64,000 nucleotides of DNA from Ailurus styani (lineage: Eukaryota > Chordata > Mammalia > Carnivora > Ailuridae). Every line of letters starts with the position of its first letter. The first letter of the stretch is position 1. The DNA lies in the NCBI GenBank assembly GCA_002007465.1, contig LNAC01000736.1:530200-594199 (forward strand). Reading direction: 5' to 3'. Positions 10,745 through 24,000 of this stretch are shown piece by piece. A model generated the notes under the pieces. It did not search any database, was not told where the DNA came from, and saw only the letters and a program-made list of their open reading frames with translations. A program made the position numbers and the translations under genes.

Positions 10745-11100
10745 GAAAAAACTTATGTTCAAGGATACTCATTGCAGCATTGTTTATAATAATGAAAGAG
10801 TAGAATCATCCTCAACTTTCGACAAGGGACTGATTAGATTTTAAATACATTTCTATTAGAGAATGCCGTATAGTGGTGAAGAGGACTGTGGGTGGACCAA
10901 TATTTATTGACAAGATGGATGGTTATGTTGTTGACTAGGTATGTCTGGATGTGTCACACACATAAGATATAGAGCATGGTACAGAACAACTGAACTTATG
11001 GTAGCACATGTATGTGAGTGTGGGTTTTTGTAAAGAAGACAGGGCCTGGGAGTACAAAATGGAGACATGTCAGTGGGGGAAGGAGAGAGGCGAAATATTC
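10745..11100 (+). mobile_element. Old L1 (L1M-type) 3' fragment
   Basis: The text GGATACTCATTGCAGCATTGTTTATAATAATG at about 10763 is the well-known late-ORF2 phrase of old L1s. It is followed by degraded versions of the 'new position, one animal count' region and by TTTTTGTAAAGAAGAC near 11025. Heavily diverged; the 3' limit is approximate. Confidence 0.65.
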
Positions 11101-13075
11101 CATTCCAGAAACAATTCCATCTCCCAGGGCAGCAGTACTCTGAGCTGCAAAAAAGTAAGGCTTGTTCCAATTCATTTTGTTTCTTTGGCTCTGGAACGAG
11201 GGTTGTGAGTGGTCTCCTTTTAAGATGCGTGATACAGCAGGCCACGTTGGGTTTTTCCCTTCATCAGTGCAAGGATCAAAGTGGTAAGTCTGTCTTTGTA
11301 AAAAAATACTCTCTCAACAAAGATACAATTTTCCTTTCACTGGAGTACTTACCTGTGTCAACTCAGGTTGTTGTACCTGTGTTAACTCAAAGTGAGCGAC
11401 TCTAATTAAGGAAGGTACTATCAAATTTTAAATATCTTTACTTATACCTGTTGGGAGATCATTCTCTATGGGTCTTTTGAGGTTCTGTGTGTCTTGCAAG
11501 AAGAGATACTGACTGTATTTGTTGCAGACTCTTTCAAACTGTACAGTGAACAGCCTCAGAATATAGAGAGTATGTCTCTTCCAGGCAAAGGGCAGGTTTC
11601 TTTACTCTCCACCATAAGAAAGATATTGTTGCCCTCCAGGGCAAAGTACAGACAGGCTTATTGCCCATTATAAAAGATTCTCCCATTATGTATCCCCATG
11701 CACATGCAAGATGAAGACATGAAGCCTCTTTTAAAGCAGAGGAACTGAAGAAAATGCTGATACTTGGTCTATGGTATTACTGTAACTGTTTTGGTCTCTG
11801 ATGCACGGGTCTTAAGCCATCTGCCAGTACCCATGAACCTGGAAGGGTAACCTGTTAGCTGGAAAGTGGGGTAAAATTTCAGACCCTTCACAGTTATCGA
11901 CCAAGTTATTGAAGTTACAAATGTCTCCATCAGGACATTTAATCACATATTTTGAAGTAAGGTTTATTGAATGTCAAACACTAACCTTGGATGTATTGAT
12001 TTCTGACATTTCTTCTTGAAGTAAGTAATTTTGATTGACTTGATCACAAACTGGCTTAAGATACTTACCATAGTATCAACTAACCTTAAAAATACATTAA
12101 GAAATAATTGTCCTTTCAAAGTTTTTTCAATTATAATGACTGATAATCTACCAGAATGGTTTTCTGGCACATCAATAGAAACGGAGACTTTGTATTGATC
12201 TATTTACTAAAGGTTCATATTGCCAGTGAATTCAAAGCAATTTAAATAGAAGAGATGAGGACTGGGTCAATATGAGTGGTCAAGTTAGATTGTATTCTAT
12301 AAGCAATGAAATGTCTTTAGTTTGTTTTCCAGGAAATAATGAATTGTTGGAAACAGTATTTCTCAAGGAATATCTCAGGCATGAATGGACCTTTGGTTAA
12401 CAGTCTCATTTTCTTCCTTATGAACTTGCATACAACTTGGAGAAATCATTCTCTCTATAATTCCATATAATCCATATCAAGTACCTCATTCAACCAGTTA
12501 CTAATGTCGGTGCAGAAGTATGACATACCTCCATTCCAATGCCTTGGATCACAGATTTAACAGAGAAGGAAGCTGTTATAATCATAATACAGAGTACTCA
12601 GGTCTGGGGGTGAGGAGGTGGGAGCAGGGACATCTGAGAAGCCTTTCAGGAAAAGGTAAGACACAACATAGACAGGTGTCTGTGTATGACTTCAGTGAAC
12701 AAGAAGTGGATCAAAGCCTGTCAAAACAGAGTGAAGGCACAGCATTGTGGAGTTTGGAACTGAGCAAGGGTTGTCACAGACACAATGAGGAGTATGTGAT
12801 AGCTGGAGTGTGTAGGGCTTCAGGGGTACAACCAGCTTGAAAGAGGATGATTAGTCAAGTTCAGTCTAGAAATGAATCATTGGGGGAATGTTTTCATTGC
12901 GAAGATGTTTGAAGCTAGGGAGTGGAGGAAATCATCAAGAGAGAGTGTGTAGAGTATTAAATGAGTTCACCTCTTCACTCTGAGGAGGGCCCCTGAAGGA
13001 AAAAGAACCCACCTAGGAGACCTGAAGACCCAACTACACGAGCATCGTGTATGCATATTAGTTGTGGGAGTGCCA
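11101..13075. other. Single-copy non-coding stretch
   Basis: No repeat family, RNA gene or believable exon was seen. Short open frames (for example 12520-12840) show no codon or domain signal. Part of 12600-12830 has the G/A-rich texture of a very old LINE but I cannot name it. Confidence 0.45.
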
Positions 13076-13079
13076 GAGT

Positions 13080-13165
13080 GAGATTCAGCCCAGCTTGAAA
13101 ACACTGTGTAACCTCAGCCAAAACCTTTACTCAACCTCGGCTTTCTCTCCTGTCCACTGAAGAAT
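13080..13165 (+). mobile_element. MIR fragment
   Basis: The segment resembles the MIR core: GTGTAACCTCAGCCAAAACCTTTACTCAACCTCGGCTTTCT corresponds to the 'tgtgaccttgggcaagtc...' phrase, followed by a degraded 'ctgtaaaatg' equivalent. Strongly diverged. Confidence 0.55.
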
Positions 13166-13169
13166 GAAT

Positions 13170-14105
13170 CTCTGGGACTCACCAGGCTTCCTGCCATCTC
13201 TGAATCCCTAATTTTATTTCCCTTTAAGAGTGAATGGAGACTCTGCAGCAAGACCAGACAATCTACTAAGGAATTGCTTGTGCGAAGACAGTAGGCATTA
13301 CAAACCCTGTGCCCTCATGCACATCTTTTTGTCCCTGGGTTTATTCCAATGATGTCAAGTTGACACAGAGGCACTGCCTTAGATCTATCCTGAAATTAAG
13401 TGTTGTCACTGATAAAAAGCAGTAGCCACCCTGACACAGTAGAAACATCAAGGCACAATCTATAGTCATAAACTCTGTATTTTAGGAGACATGTGAAGTT
13501 CGTTTGCATTGTTCTGTGTCAGATCCTCTCGGAGAATGCATATTAAAAGCTAGAGTAGCATTAGTATCAATGGCATTCCCACTAATAAAGACAACAGGAG
13601 AAATGACAGTTGGATACATGTAACATGGTATGAGAAATCCAATTTGCATCCTCAAATCTGTTAATTCATGTGTTCAAGACTCAAGACAATAATAGGCTGG
13701 AGAATTTCAAGTTTGCTTTGATAGATGAAACATTTGCTGGAATGGTTTTAAAAAAATTTGGAGTCTGTGTCTGTGTGCCAGGCAGGATCTCTCACATTAT
13801 AAAAACAAAGCTTTTGCCAAACTGTCTTATTCCTGGAAGTAAAGTGAACTAAAAATCCAACAATGGCAATATCTTAATTAAGGAGGAAGTATAGCACAGT
13901 TCAGGCTATTTTCCAAGATGATCTAATATTTTTATCCCAACATTTTTTTTAAAGAACCCACCCTCATGGTTTAAGGGCTGGATTTATATATTTATCAATA
14001 GTTTATTATTTGGGATATTTTATGTCTTTAAAAAATACTATAGCTGATTGGAAATATTTTCCCCTTAAGCCAATTAATTTGGGGAGGAAACACAGGCAAA
14101 GAAGG
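13170..14105. other. Single-copy non-coding stretch
   Basis: Nothing recognisable beyond AT-rich sequence. Confidence 0.45.
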
Positions 14106-14109
14106 CTGG

Positions 14110-14262
14110 CTATGAGCCAGTCACTATGGTAGATGCTTTGTGAAGTTTAGCTGATTCTGTCTTCACAGCATCCCTGTGAGGAAAGCATGGGGAAATTAAG
14201 GATCAAAATTTTAAGTATATGGCCAAGTTGCTTAGCAGTAAAATTTGAGTATCCTTCTCTTC
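14110..14262 (-). mobile_element. MIR, antisense
   Basis: The plus strand shows the complement of MIR: GAGCCAGTCACTATGGTAGATGC, then CACAGCATCCCTGTGAGGAAAG, then GGCCAAGTTGCTTAGCAG. This order is the standard 'capacity, calendar, carry' text of an antisense MIR. Confidence 0.8.
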
Positions 14263-14640
14263 GACACAAAGGAAATCATTCTTTTTTACTGGATAACATC
14301 TGAACATGACATTAAGTAAAATTCAAGTGACTCTTCCCTTTCTGATGGCATGTTAACAAGAAGACTTTCCTCTTTGCAATAGTAGGAAGATGATAGATGG
14401 AACACAGGACAGAGGGTGTGGGGTACTTGCCACCTCTGTCAGCTCAGCCTCCCACCCCATCTGAGCATCTGCATACGCCTCCCCAGTGAGGGGCCACAGT
14501 CCTTCAACTGACTGCCTTCTATGATTCTCATTTTTTCCATTGGTGTCTAAATTACTTGTCAATTTCAAATGCTAACACTTTTTTCCCTCCAAGATGATAA
14601 TTGTTAGAAGACCAAGAGATTTTTCTTTTCTTTCTTTCCT

Positions 14641-14660
14641 TTGTTGTTGTTGTTGTTGTT
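14641..14660 (+). repeat. TTG trinucleotide microsatellite
   Basis: About six to seven TTG units. Confidence 0.9.
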
Positions 14661-17600
14661 AATTAAGGAGTTTTAAGCTTGAACTAGTGGGCTGGATGCA
14701 TAGATAATAAGTTCAGGATTCTGATTCTGTTTTAAGTCATTACCCTGATGACTTTAAAGTTGTCGGATTTTACAATTTCAGTTCTGATGTTAGACATACA
14801 GAAGAGTCAAATGCAGCTTCCTCTGTATATTCCCTGCTGGTTACTGGCTTCTCTGACCTAAGTATGCATCTCATTACTTGTGTGGGCAAGGCTCCACCAC
14901 TGGTTTTTTTTCTTTTTTAATCCAAAACAACTCCTGAATTTGTATGCATTCACATTTCTTGGATGTCACAGCTGAGTTTCTTTCCAATTGCTGTGAAGAT
15001 TAGTGGAATAAGAATTGCAAATGTGTGAAGTCCTACCAGTTTAAATTAGCCATAATGAAGTCGGCCTTCTCCCGGGTAAAATTATGAGATTTTGGTAGCC
15101 AATCTTACAGGTTTTCAGAGGCAATCCTGGATTGGATATAATTAGTTGAAGGCAGGAATTATTATTTTTCTATATTTAATCAAAGTCATACCACTCTCGA
15201 TGGTCCAAATAGTCATCATTAGAATGTGAAGCGATTGAGTTCTGAAAAGAATAGCTGTGTAATTAACCAGAAGCTGGGCCACCAGAGGCGGGCCTCTTAC
15301 TGAGATGCCAACATCGGTCATGCCAGTGGTGGGGGTGGGAGGTGTTTTTGCCCAATGTATTATGGCAGGGACTTCTATATACCTGCTTACAGATTTATGT
15401 TATTTCATCCATTATCTTTGAGAAATCTGCCTTGCAATTCTTTGCAGGAGCTACCAACCTATTCATGCATTCTGTCTTCTCATAAATCCCTGTCTACTCC
15501 CCACCTCTCCAACAACTGAACTCCTTTTTGATCTCACTTTTGCTTGAGTTCATCTTAGCCTCCTGTTTGTCTGAAATGGAAACTCCTGACTATAAAACAC
15601 ACAATTTTGTTCACTTAGTGTGTAGTGCTCTTTATTGATTTGGCCCTGTCTCCTTTCTAGTCCGGATTCTCACCAGACTGAGGAGTTGGAGGATGTGTCC
15701 AGTGTTCTTCCAAAGATGGCCTCCACCACCACATAAGGATCTTTGGTTCCAGTAACAATATATGGTCGGTTACCATACTTACAAGAGAACTTTTGTGCTT
15801 AACGAATGCAACTCTTATGGTTTTTGGTAACAAGTGTGCACTACTGTCAATCAATTAATTAAAAAACCAAAACAGTAGCAATGACTTTATCCAAGTTATA
15901 GATTAGATCATTTAGCATAGCAGGTGTTTCCTTTGCCTCTTGATTTGTACTAATTCACATAAACGTGTCACCCAGCTACTACTCTAATTATTTCCATCTG
16001 AGAAGTGCTTTTTTTAGCATTGCTTGAATCCTGCACAGCCAAATTAGTGAAAAATAAGGCTTATTTCTAAGTTTCTGAAGATTCCATCATTCAGTGACTT
16101 TAGTTTGGGCATAGTTTCGATGGACTTTTATCATTTAAAAAGCCTGCATTTTCATCACTATACCCATATCGCTGATGGAACTGAGAGTTCCAGGTGAGAT
16201 CCATCCATCCTAAAGACAGGGTCATGATCACAAAGTTTTCGTTAACTCCAAACCATCCCCATCCTGTTGTGGGATCTTTTTAAAGTAGGAACAGATCCAC
16301 AAGACTCGATTTGAGAGGCTCAGTGTCTGAAATGCACACTTATTTTCCAAGTGGTACAAGATAATCAAAATGACTTTGAAGAAATACTCTCCTTAAACAA
16401 AATTGTTCAGGAAGGGAGTCAGGAAAGAGGTTCCAGGCAAACAGGGAGGAAGTGTGGAGTTGAACAGCATGGGCTCACACAGGGCAGGAGGCTTGGTGTG
16501 GAGGGAGACTGACATGGATCCAGCTTGAGGTGCACAAAGCAGACAGGAAGTAGTTCTAGAAATATCTCAACAAGCAAATGTTAAATGTCGATAGATTACA
16601 TTATATGACTATCTTATAGTATTTTGATGAGTATTTGTTGAATGGAGAAGTCATAGAGATTTCAAGGTAATGAAGATTTCAAGAAAAGAACAGGCAGATG
16701 CTTTATTTCAGATACTCACACATGGAAAACTGCATGAATTCTAAGGTGTGTAGGAGGCTCATAGGCATATGTATTGCTAAGGCAAATACTTCATCTCAAG
16801 ATATCTATTTAAACTCATTAAAAAAGGAATCAGCAATATTGTCAGAGCACATATAAGTAAGGCTTGTAATGAGGAGGCTGGATGGAATCATTCCTGTGAG
16901 ATTGGGAAGTACTCAGACTTTGAGCAGTGAATCAGCTTTACAGAACCCAGTATTTGTTCATCATCAGAGTATCAAGAAGTCTGCATAGTAGGAGTGCTGT
17001 CCCACTGCATGAGTGCCCAACAGTAAAGCAGAAGACCCCAGGGGATGAGGCCTCACTCTCCACTCTCCGGGGTGCTCCAGCCCAAGCAACACTCGGGGCC
17101 TGAGACTTCAGCCTCACTCAGCTCATAATGTGGACTCTTTCCAGGTCTTCGGGAGGCAAAGGATAGCCAAAGCCTTGTACATTTCTAGGTAACAGATTGA
17201 GTATTAAGTAGAACAGAGTCAAGTAAGTATCTTCTCAGTGTCTTGCCTTGGATAGTAGATGGTTTTTAAAAAGACAGATGCATTGATTAGGAAACTGTCC
17301 TCTGGCTTGTAAGTGATGGCCAGCTTCTAGGAGCCGTACATCACTGCTGGTGGAGGGGAGGGGGATGTGAGGAGTAGCGCCTACTGTAGATTAGCCTGCC
17401 ACCAAAATGTTTGGGCCAGCACCACTATGAAGAGCACTTCTAAGGTTATTACACTTGCTGAATATTCTCCGTATAAACTCGCATGAAGATTGCAAGCACA
17501 AGACACTAATCTACTTCCCAAATGGTATTTTGTGGAACCTGTAAGTTACTACTAAAATAAAAATTTTATGGATTAAATAAATTTGGGAAGCAGGGTCTAT

Positions 17601-19070
17601 TAACATCCTTTCTTGGCCATTCACTGACTTTCATTCACATTGAACGTAATTTTATTCAAAGCTCAGAAAGGCGATGTAGCAAAGAAACCGGCTTAACCAG
17701 GAATTCTTTGTGTATTTTTATCAGAGAAACATTTTTAACAGCATCTGCAATTGATTCCTCTTGGCTTATCTACTAGCCAACTTCTCTCTGTATCACCACT
17801 CACTTCACACAAACATACCCTTAAACCCAAGAGTGGGCTTCCAACAGTCATGTTTATACAGTGGAGCTGAGGAATTTGTTGAGATTGGCAAGATAGGCAA
17901 GAGGGTAATGCTTAAGTTCAGAAGTATGTGCTTAAAGCTCACACCTACAAGCTGCTTCTCCAACCTCTGTTCCCTGTGCCCTTCCAGCATCCCATAGTGA
18001 TCAGCTAATTAGGGAGAAAAGCAGTCAAAACTAACTTCTTGAGAGCTGTTTGCCAACTATGGAAATATGAGCCATGACCACTCTTTGTTCTCAGGACCTC
18101 TCTGTCCACATGATGGAACTGGACACCTAGGCAAGCCTCTGGGCTCTCCCAGACCCTAGATTCTCAGTTTTCCCTGCTATCTCCTGCCTCCAGGTGCTGC
18201 TGCTATATAGGAACATGAGCTTTCCCAAAGTGCAGAGCCTCCTGGCTGACCCAACTCCACTGGCTTTGAGGTTCTTTCAGTGCCCATCAGTAGTCAAGGG
18301 GCTTTTGACAAAAACTGTGGGCATAACTGCCATTGCAGAAATGAACCAGTCTTGTGCAGCCTCAACAGATACTCCTAGTAAGATATGAAAAAGATTCCAG
18401 AGCTGGGGTTGTCAATTTTATGACATGTCTAGAGAAAGGAAAAAGCTGGCCCCCAGACAGAGGAGGGAAAGAATGTGTTCAGGGAACAGAGGGAGGATCC
18501 CAGAACCTGGTGCCAGACCCTTCCTGAAATCACTTTCAGATGCTTGGGCTCCTGGGATCCCCAGGATTTTTTTTTTTTCAGTCCAGACAAACTCAAGCTG
18601 GTTTTGGTTTCTTGGGCAATGATCTGAACCAGTATGACACCAGTTGACACCAATAGGATCCAGGGCTCAAATGGAGCCTACTCTGTAAACCAGATGCTCT
18701 GGAAGCTTCCCAGGAATATAATGGACAAGTACAGAGATGGTACAATCTATCCTTTGTCTGTTTCACTGCATGCTTAACTTCTACCCTTATTCAAAATCCA
18801 GCTTCAAACTATTCCATTACCTCCATAGTGACATATGAAACCCATGAAAAGTTAGGTGATTTGGTGTGAGGATATGAAGAAAGTAAGACATGATTTTTAA
18901 AGGTAAGGGGCTCACAGCCTTGGGGTGAGGAAAGACTCAATAAGCAAAGAATGAAATCAACAGGGAGCGGGTCTGAGAAAGACAAAAGTCCAAGAGATGA
19001 GAATCAGAATTCAGCACCTAACTTTCAAAATATTTTGGTACATTGTTTCTCCTAGATCTGGGTTGCACAA
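14661..19070. other. Long single-copy, repeat-poor, non-coding stretch
   Basis: About 4.4 kb without a recognisable young or mid-age repeat, RNA gene or credible exon. The section at 16400-16560 has a weak antisense-L2 texture. Low repeat content over this length, next to repeat-dense DNA, is worth a conservation check. A CpG-containing block lies at about 15060-15330. Confidence 0.45.
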
Positions 19071-19076
19071 ATTATT

Positions 19077-19113
19077 AAAAACAAAACAAAACAAAACAAA
19101 ACAAAACAAAACA
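19077..19113 (+). repeat. AAAAC pentanucleotide microsatellite
   Basis: Seven AAAAC units in a row, not attached to a recognisable SINE tail. Confidence 0.95.
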
Positions 19114-19139
19114 GGCAAATATAAAGAATGCTAAGTATA

Positions 19140-19570
19140 TGAAAACAGACTGTGCTTTCCACAGCAGTACCCGCTATGGAGTAGCAGTCACGGATCTTCA
19201 CCGATTTCTTGTACAAGAAATAAATGGCCATTGATGCAACAGGGATTTTCCTGGGCAGTGCTAGTCTCAGCCTCTGGCGATGATCGTAGCAGAGAGTAGC
19301 AACCAAGCAATTCAAACTGAGAAGCCACGGAACAAAATCAATCATCGCTGAGGGGATTAACTTCAGACATAACCTGTAGAACAGAGTCAGAGAGCAAAAG
19401 GTTTCTGTACCAGATAACAGAAATCTGAACAGATGCGTTTTTAAAAAATCATACTCAGTTATTGTTATTGTGTCTCCAGCAAGGACGTCTATGGATGAAA
19501 CAAAATGTAAGGCAGAGAAGTAGGGTTAAGGGCCGTTTGACTCGAGAGTCCATTGTATCGCCGTGTGTTA
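19140..19570. other. CpG-enriched single-copy patch
   Basis: About ten CpGs in 430 bases, in AT-rich surroundings. The minus strand has a 97-codon open frame (19052-19345) whose end is translated from the AAAAC array, so it is not a convincing gene. Possible conserved element or exon of unknown kind. Confidence 0.25.
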
Positions 19571-19851
19571 AACTTGCCATTGTTGTTCACTGTTCCAGTT
19601 AGGCATGGCTGCAAAACAAACCACCTTCAAATCTTGTAGTAAGCAAGAACAGTTATTATTATTATTAATCCTCAAGGTCTCTCACCCAGTTGTAGTTAGA
19701 CGGTGGTTGGGCAGTGGTCAAGTTAAAAGCTTCCTTGCTCACATGGTTGGTACCATGGCTGAAAGACAGGGGAGGCTGGCCTTCATCTAAGAGAAATTGC
19801 CAGAAGCTGCCTGGCCTTTTCTAGTCTGGGCTTGAAAGTCATGCAGTGTCA

Positions 19852-20059
19852 GGGAAACTGGGTGGCTCAGATGGTTAAGCATTTGCCTTTGACTCAGGTC
19901 ATGATCCCAATGTCTTGGGATCGAACTCCAGGTCCGGTCTGGCTTCCTGCCCACTGGGGAGTCTGCTTCTCCCTCTGCTCCTCTCCTATCTCCTCATGAG
20001 CATGCTCTCTTGCAAATTAATAAATAAAGTCTTAAAGAAAGAAAGAAAGAAAGAAAATA
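19852..20059 (+). mobile_element. CAN-SINE, older type, with target-site duplication
   Basis: Head GAAACTGGGTGGCTCAG at 19855, GATGGTTAAGCATTTGCC, CT-rich body, and tail AATAAATAAAGTC followed by a GAAA tetranucleotide run. Flanks ATGCAGTGTCA (19841-19851) and ATACAGTGTCA (20060-20070) differ at one base. Confidence 0.94.
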
Positions 20060-20334
20060 ATACAGTGTCACTTTTCCCAAATTATATTTACAGAGTCACA
20101 ATGGCCCATTCAGGTTCAAGGGGAGGGCACAGACTCTCCAGCCCTTAATGGGAAGGAATGTCCTTAAATTTGCAGATATGTTTTAAAGTTTTCACATTCC
20201 TGCCACCTGAAAAATACTTAGCCTGTGGAAAGTTGTTGTTGTTGTTTTTAAGAAATATTTTGTAACCATGAAGTGCTTTGGAGTAATTCTAATTTTGCTT
20301 AAAGCTGTTCTTTCACATATATCTAGCTGCACGA

Positions 20335-20490
20335 ACAGGAGCAATTTATATAACTTTTCTGAGGCTCTGTTTTGTTGGCACCAAAATAAGGATAATTTTT
20401 AGGAATGGTAGGAGAATTAAACAAATAATGCAAATAAAGGACTTAGTACAGTGGTTTTCTTATAGTGGGTGTTTAATCAAGTAATAACGA
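20335..20490 (+). mobile_element. MIR fragment
   Basis: CTTTTCTGAGGCTCTG, then AAAATAAGGATAAT, then GAGAATTAAAC, then GGACTTAGTACAGTGG, then a GGGTGTTTAATCAA ending. This is the sense-strand MIR order in diverged form. Confidence 0.8.
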
Positions 20491-21400
20491 CAAATCTCAA
20501 TTTCAAGCATTCCAATTCAAGTCATCACCTATTGCTTTCTTACTTCCTCTAAGCTCCCTTGATTCCAACAGTTGATATATGGTTCATGATTCTGTCACTT
20601 TTTTACATAGGTGTTTATAAATGCATAATATATTACTTACTGATAACTGAGGCCCTTACTGGAGGAGAAAGATGAAGGAAGAGGGACACTCACTTGCCAC
20701 CCTGTATCTCCATGGGCACTTGGAATTTTCAAGCTGTTAAGCCACTTTAACCTATTTTATTACCTATTCTCAAAGTTAAATAAAAATATACTTATAAAAT
20801 TTTAAATTGCAAAGACAACATTAACCTAATTAATAAGATATGTATCCATTTTGTGTGATCATAATATCTATAATTTCAGCAAAAATAATTGCTATCATAC
20901 TGATAATTGCTTATACTGTAGGCTATTCAAACTATAATTTTATAAAGTTTGCTTTCCCCTTCACAATGACTCATATTTTAATCAATGGTTAGTTATTTCT
21001 TTATAATTATTTACATTTTGCCTCAATGGCCCCAGCCACCTCCTTCTACTCTTTCCAAGTAAATGCAATTGCAGAAAATAAGGCTTCCTAGAATTCCTAA
21101 ACTTCCCTAAATAGGCCATCAATCCCTTGTTGATCTCCACAGGTAAGCTGTATGGATTTCCTATTAGGAGACTTTTTTATTACCATGAAGAAAATAGAGG
21201 CTATCAATAAAATGATTTAAACAATCTGTGTCTTTGTTCTTTGAATTTCAATAAACCCTTTGCTGGAGACTCGACTAACTCATATATTAGGTGATTTCAC
21301 CTGGTAGGAGTAGCTTTAGAATGTGTTAAGAACCCTTTACGACAGTCTTACTTAGTCCTGCTAAGGGAGAATTTTCTCTTGCTTGGCCTGACTGTGAGCT
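20491..21400. other. Single-copy non-coding stretch
   Basis: AT-rich, nothing recognised. Confidence 0.45.
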
Positions 21401-21404
21401 GGGA

Positions 21405-21622
21405 CATTGATCCCCTGCCTTCAGACTGGGACTTATATCATCAGTTCTTCTGGTTATTAGGCCTTTGCACTCTGACAGGAACTACACCACTGGTTGATCT
21501 CCATCTTGATGATGGCAGATTGTGGGACATCTCAGCCTCCATAATCACATGAGCCAACTCTTCATAATAAAACTCCCCCCTCCACTTGGTTCTGTTTCTC
21601 CAGAGAACCCCGACTAACACAT
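21405..21622 (+). mobile_element. MaLR-like LTR, 3' portion
   Basis: It contains GGTTGATCTCCATCTTGATGA, CAGCCTCCATAATCACATGAGCCAA, then CTTCATAATAAAAC (polyadenylation-signal region) and ends GTTTCTCCAGAGAACCCCGACTAACAC. That final phrase is the typical 3' end of mammalian MaLR-class solitary LTRs. No internal region or second LTR was found, so it is a solo, 5'-incomplete copy. The subfamily is uncertain. Confidence 0.6.
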
Positions 21623-23380
21623 CTCCTTTACACATCTTGACTTGTCAATTACCCCTTATTCTCCCTCCAAGTTTGCAGGTCTAGCCTTGGGTCTGTCTAC
21701 AAAGATCTACTACCTTCATGTTGTGCATTTAGTTACCATTTTGTAGTTAGCCCTTCTTCACTCCCAGGGAACCCTCAGGGACTGTCAAGTTTCTGTAAAT
21801 GAGAGGCTTTTATCCACACTCTGGCAGCATAACTTGTCTTTCTATAAAAATTTTCATTTTCCTTCTCCAAAGATAATGTCTTAAAGAATATTCAAAATCT
21901 ATCCTTTTCAAAAAAATTTCTATTTCCCACTGCATGGAACACTTTAGTATTCCTAGTTCTTGTGAAATGTCTTCTACAGTTTTACTTCAGGATAAATGAG
22001 TTTTGGCATGAACTTCAGTCTTTGATAAAGTGTGTTTAGAGGATGAATCTTCCAAAGTAATTTAATCCCAAAGGATTTTTCAATCACAAATGCTTTAGCC
22101 ATTGTGTCTAGATTAATACAAACAACTCTCAAAATATAAATATATTCCCCTTCTTCCTGTGCTTCCACATTGACTTTAACATAATTAACCTTATTCTGTT
22201 TTACAGTTACAATTGATATGTTTACCAAGAGCCTCAAAATATACTCATTTCCAGGGTACTGTAAAATTAAATATTGGACACTAAGAAGTCTTTGGTTATC
22301 TCTTGCTGAACCAATCTAGGAAACAGAAATCAAATTCAAACATTGATTGATCTAATTAATCAGTAGTTCTTAGGAAAAAAGGCACATATTATGTCACATG
22401 TGAGTCAGCTTCAGCTCATATGAAAATTAATTGCACAAGATCAAAGTCAACAAGGACCACCAACAATAGCAGGATTCCCTATGAGGTGTGTAATAAAGGA
22501 TGAAAATGATTATAATGCATTTGCCAACTACTTTAGTAAATGAAACTCGACACTGGAGAAATATTCTCTGCTCCGTCCATCTGTTACTCAAATTGCAATA
22601 AACTAGTTTAAGGATGAGTCTTTTGTGTTGTTCACATTTCCAGAGATACTTTTTTCTCAATTTATACCAGCAACTGAATGATTGAAAGTAATGTTGATAA
22701 AATTGAATATAAAAAGAACTAATTTAATAGATGACTGACTAGTGGGAGTGTTTTATAGGCAATACCAACTCAACCATGTCCCTTGGTAGAAGCAGCTAGT
22801 TCTGGGAAAATATCAACTATTAAATAGCATCCCTGCAGGAAGTCCCCTACAATGCCTTTTCCAGTTCCTCCTTCTCTTTCAGTGCCATGGGGACAACAGT
22901 CTGCTTATTTATTACTGGAGAATTCCACTTCTCCTCATATTCCTCCTCCTCTAGTCTTCAAGGTCAAGGACCCCAAATACTTGAGGAAGTATTAGCTTCA
23001 CTTCTCTGTTTAGCTACCTAATCTCTAGAGGTGTAGCCTAAGACTCAAAATTCTTCCACTATCCCTCTTTCCTTCTTTCTGCCTCTCTCAAAGGAAGGGC
23101 CACTTTTGTCGTTTTTAAGCATGGGTTAGTTATGTAATAAGACCATCTCCTCAGCAGAGCAGCACTTGGGTTTACTTTCCCTGGATAGCAGGGACTCTTG
23201 GCCCCAAGGCCTCACGTTACAACTTGTTTGAGAAAAGCAAGCAATAGATGTGGCCCAAGGTGAGCACCAAGCCACACTGCAGAGGTTTGGGTTGCAGGCC
23301 TATCCAGTAACAAAGATAACTGTGTATTAAAAGATGGATGGAGTCTAAGAAAAGAAGAAAAAAAGTGGGTGGAGTAGAAG
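21623..23380. other. Single-copy non-coding stretch
   Basis: AT-rich sequence; no repeat or gene recognised with confidence. The C-rich part at 22840-23100 contains no open frame of note. Confidence 0.45.
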
Positions 23381-24000
23381 CACTTCCAAAATGGTGGAGC
23401 AAGTATCTTTGAAAATCTGATAGTGTCTTTGAAAATCTTTGAAAATCTTCATAAAAACAATTAAACTGACAGAAACAAACAAATCAACAACAACAATAAG
23501 AAACAGTTACTCAAAACTCTGGAAATTGATGAAATGCTTGCAAAAAATCCAAGGAGCGGGCGCCTGGGTGGCTCAGTGGGTTAATGCCTCTGCTTTCGGC
23601 TCAGGTCATGATCTCAGGGTCCTGGGATCGAGGCCCGCATCGGGCTCCCTGCTCAGCGGGGAGCCTGCTTCCCCCTCTCTCTCTCTGCCTGCCTCTCTGC
23701 CTCCTTGTGATCTCTCTCCCTCTGTGAAATAAATAAATAAAATCTTTAAAAAAAATAATAAATAAATAAATAAATAAATAATCCAAGGAGCATTTATTAA
23801 TGAAAAATGGCTGAACCAGGGTTAGAACAAGAAGTTTGTGGTATCTTAACCTGCCATATTCCCAATTTCTTCTCCCAACTTGGCAGTGGTCTTAAAGCCA
23901 ATGGCCTTACAAGCATGGAGGCCATGAAAATCAGTAGCCTAGCAGCCCCTGGAAAGGGTGAGAATAGGTCAGGCCCCCTCAAAATCTCTACCTCAAGATA
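23381..24000 (+). mobile_element. Probable L1 5' region (old), interrupted by a SINE
   Basis: Text such as TGGTGGAGCAAGTATCTTTG, AACTCTGGAAATTGATGAAATGC and the following purine-rich stretch resembles the 5' region of old L1s. It precedes, in the same orientation, an undoubted L1 3' half that starts about 24003. If the two belong together, most of ORF1 and early ORF2 is deleted. Assignment is from memory of the family text and is tentative. Confidence 0.4.
23558..23779 (+). mobile_element. CAN-SINE, young type, with target-site duplication
   Basis: Intact head GGGCGCCTGGGTGGCTCAG, GTGGGTTAATGCCTCTGC, and CpG-retaining CGAGGCCCGCATCGGGCT. The tail has two parts, AAATAAATAAATAAAATC and then a longer AATA array. 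A 12-bp duplication AATCCAAGGAGC lies at 23546-23557 and 23780-23791. Confidence 0.96.
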
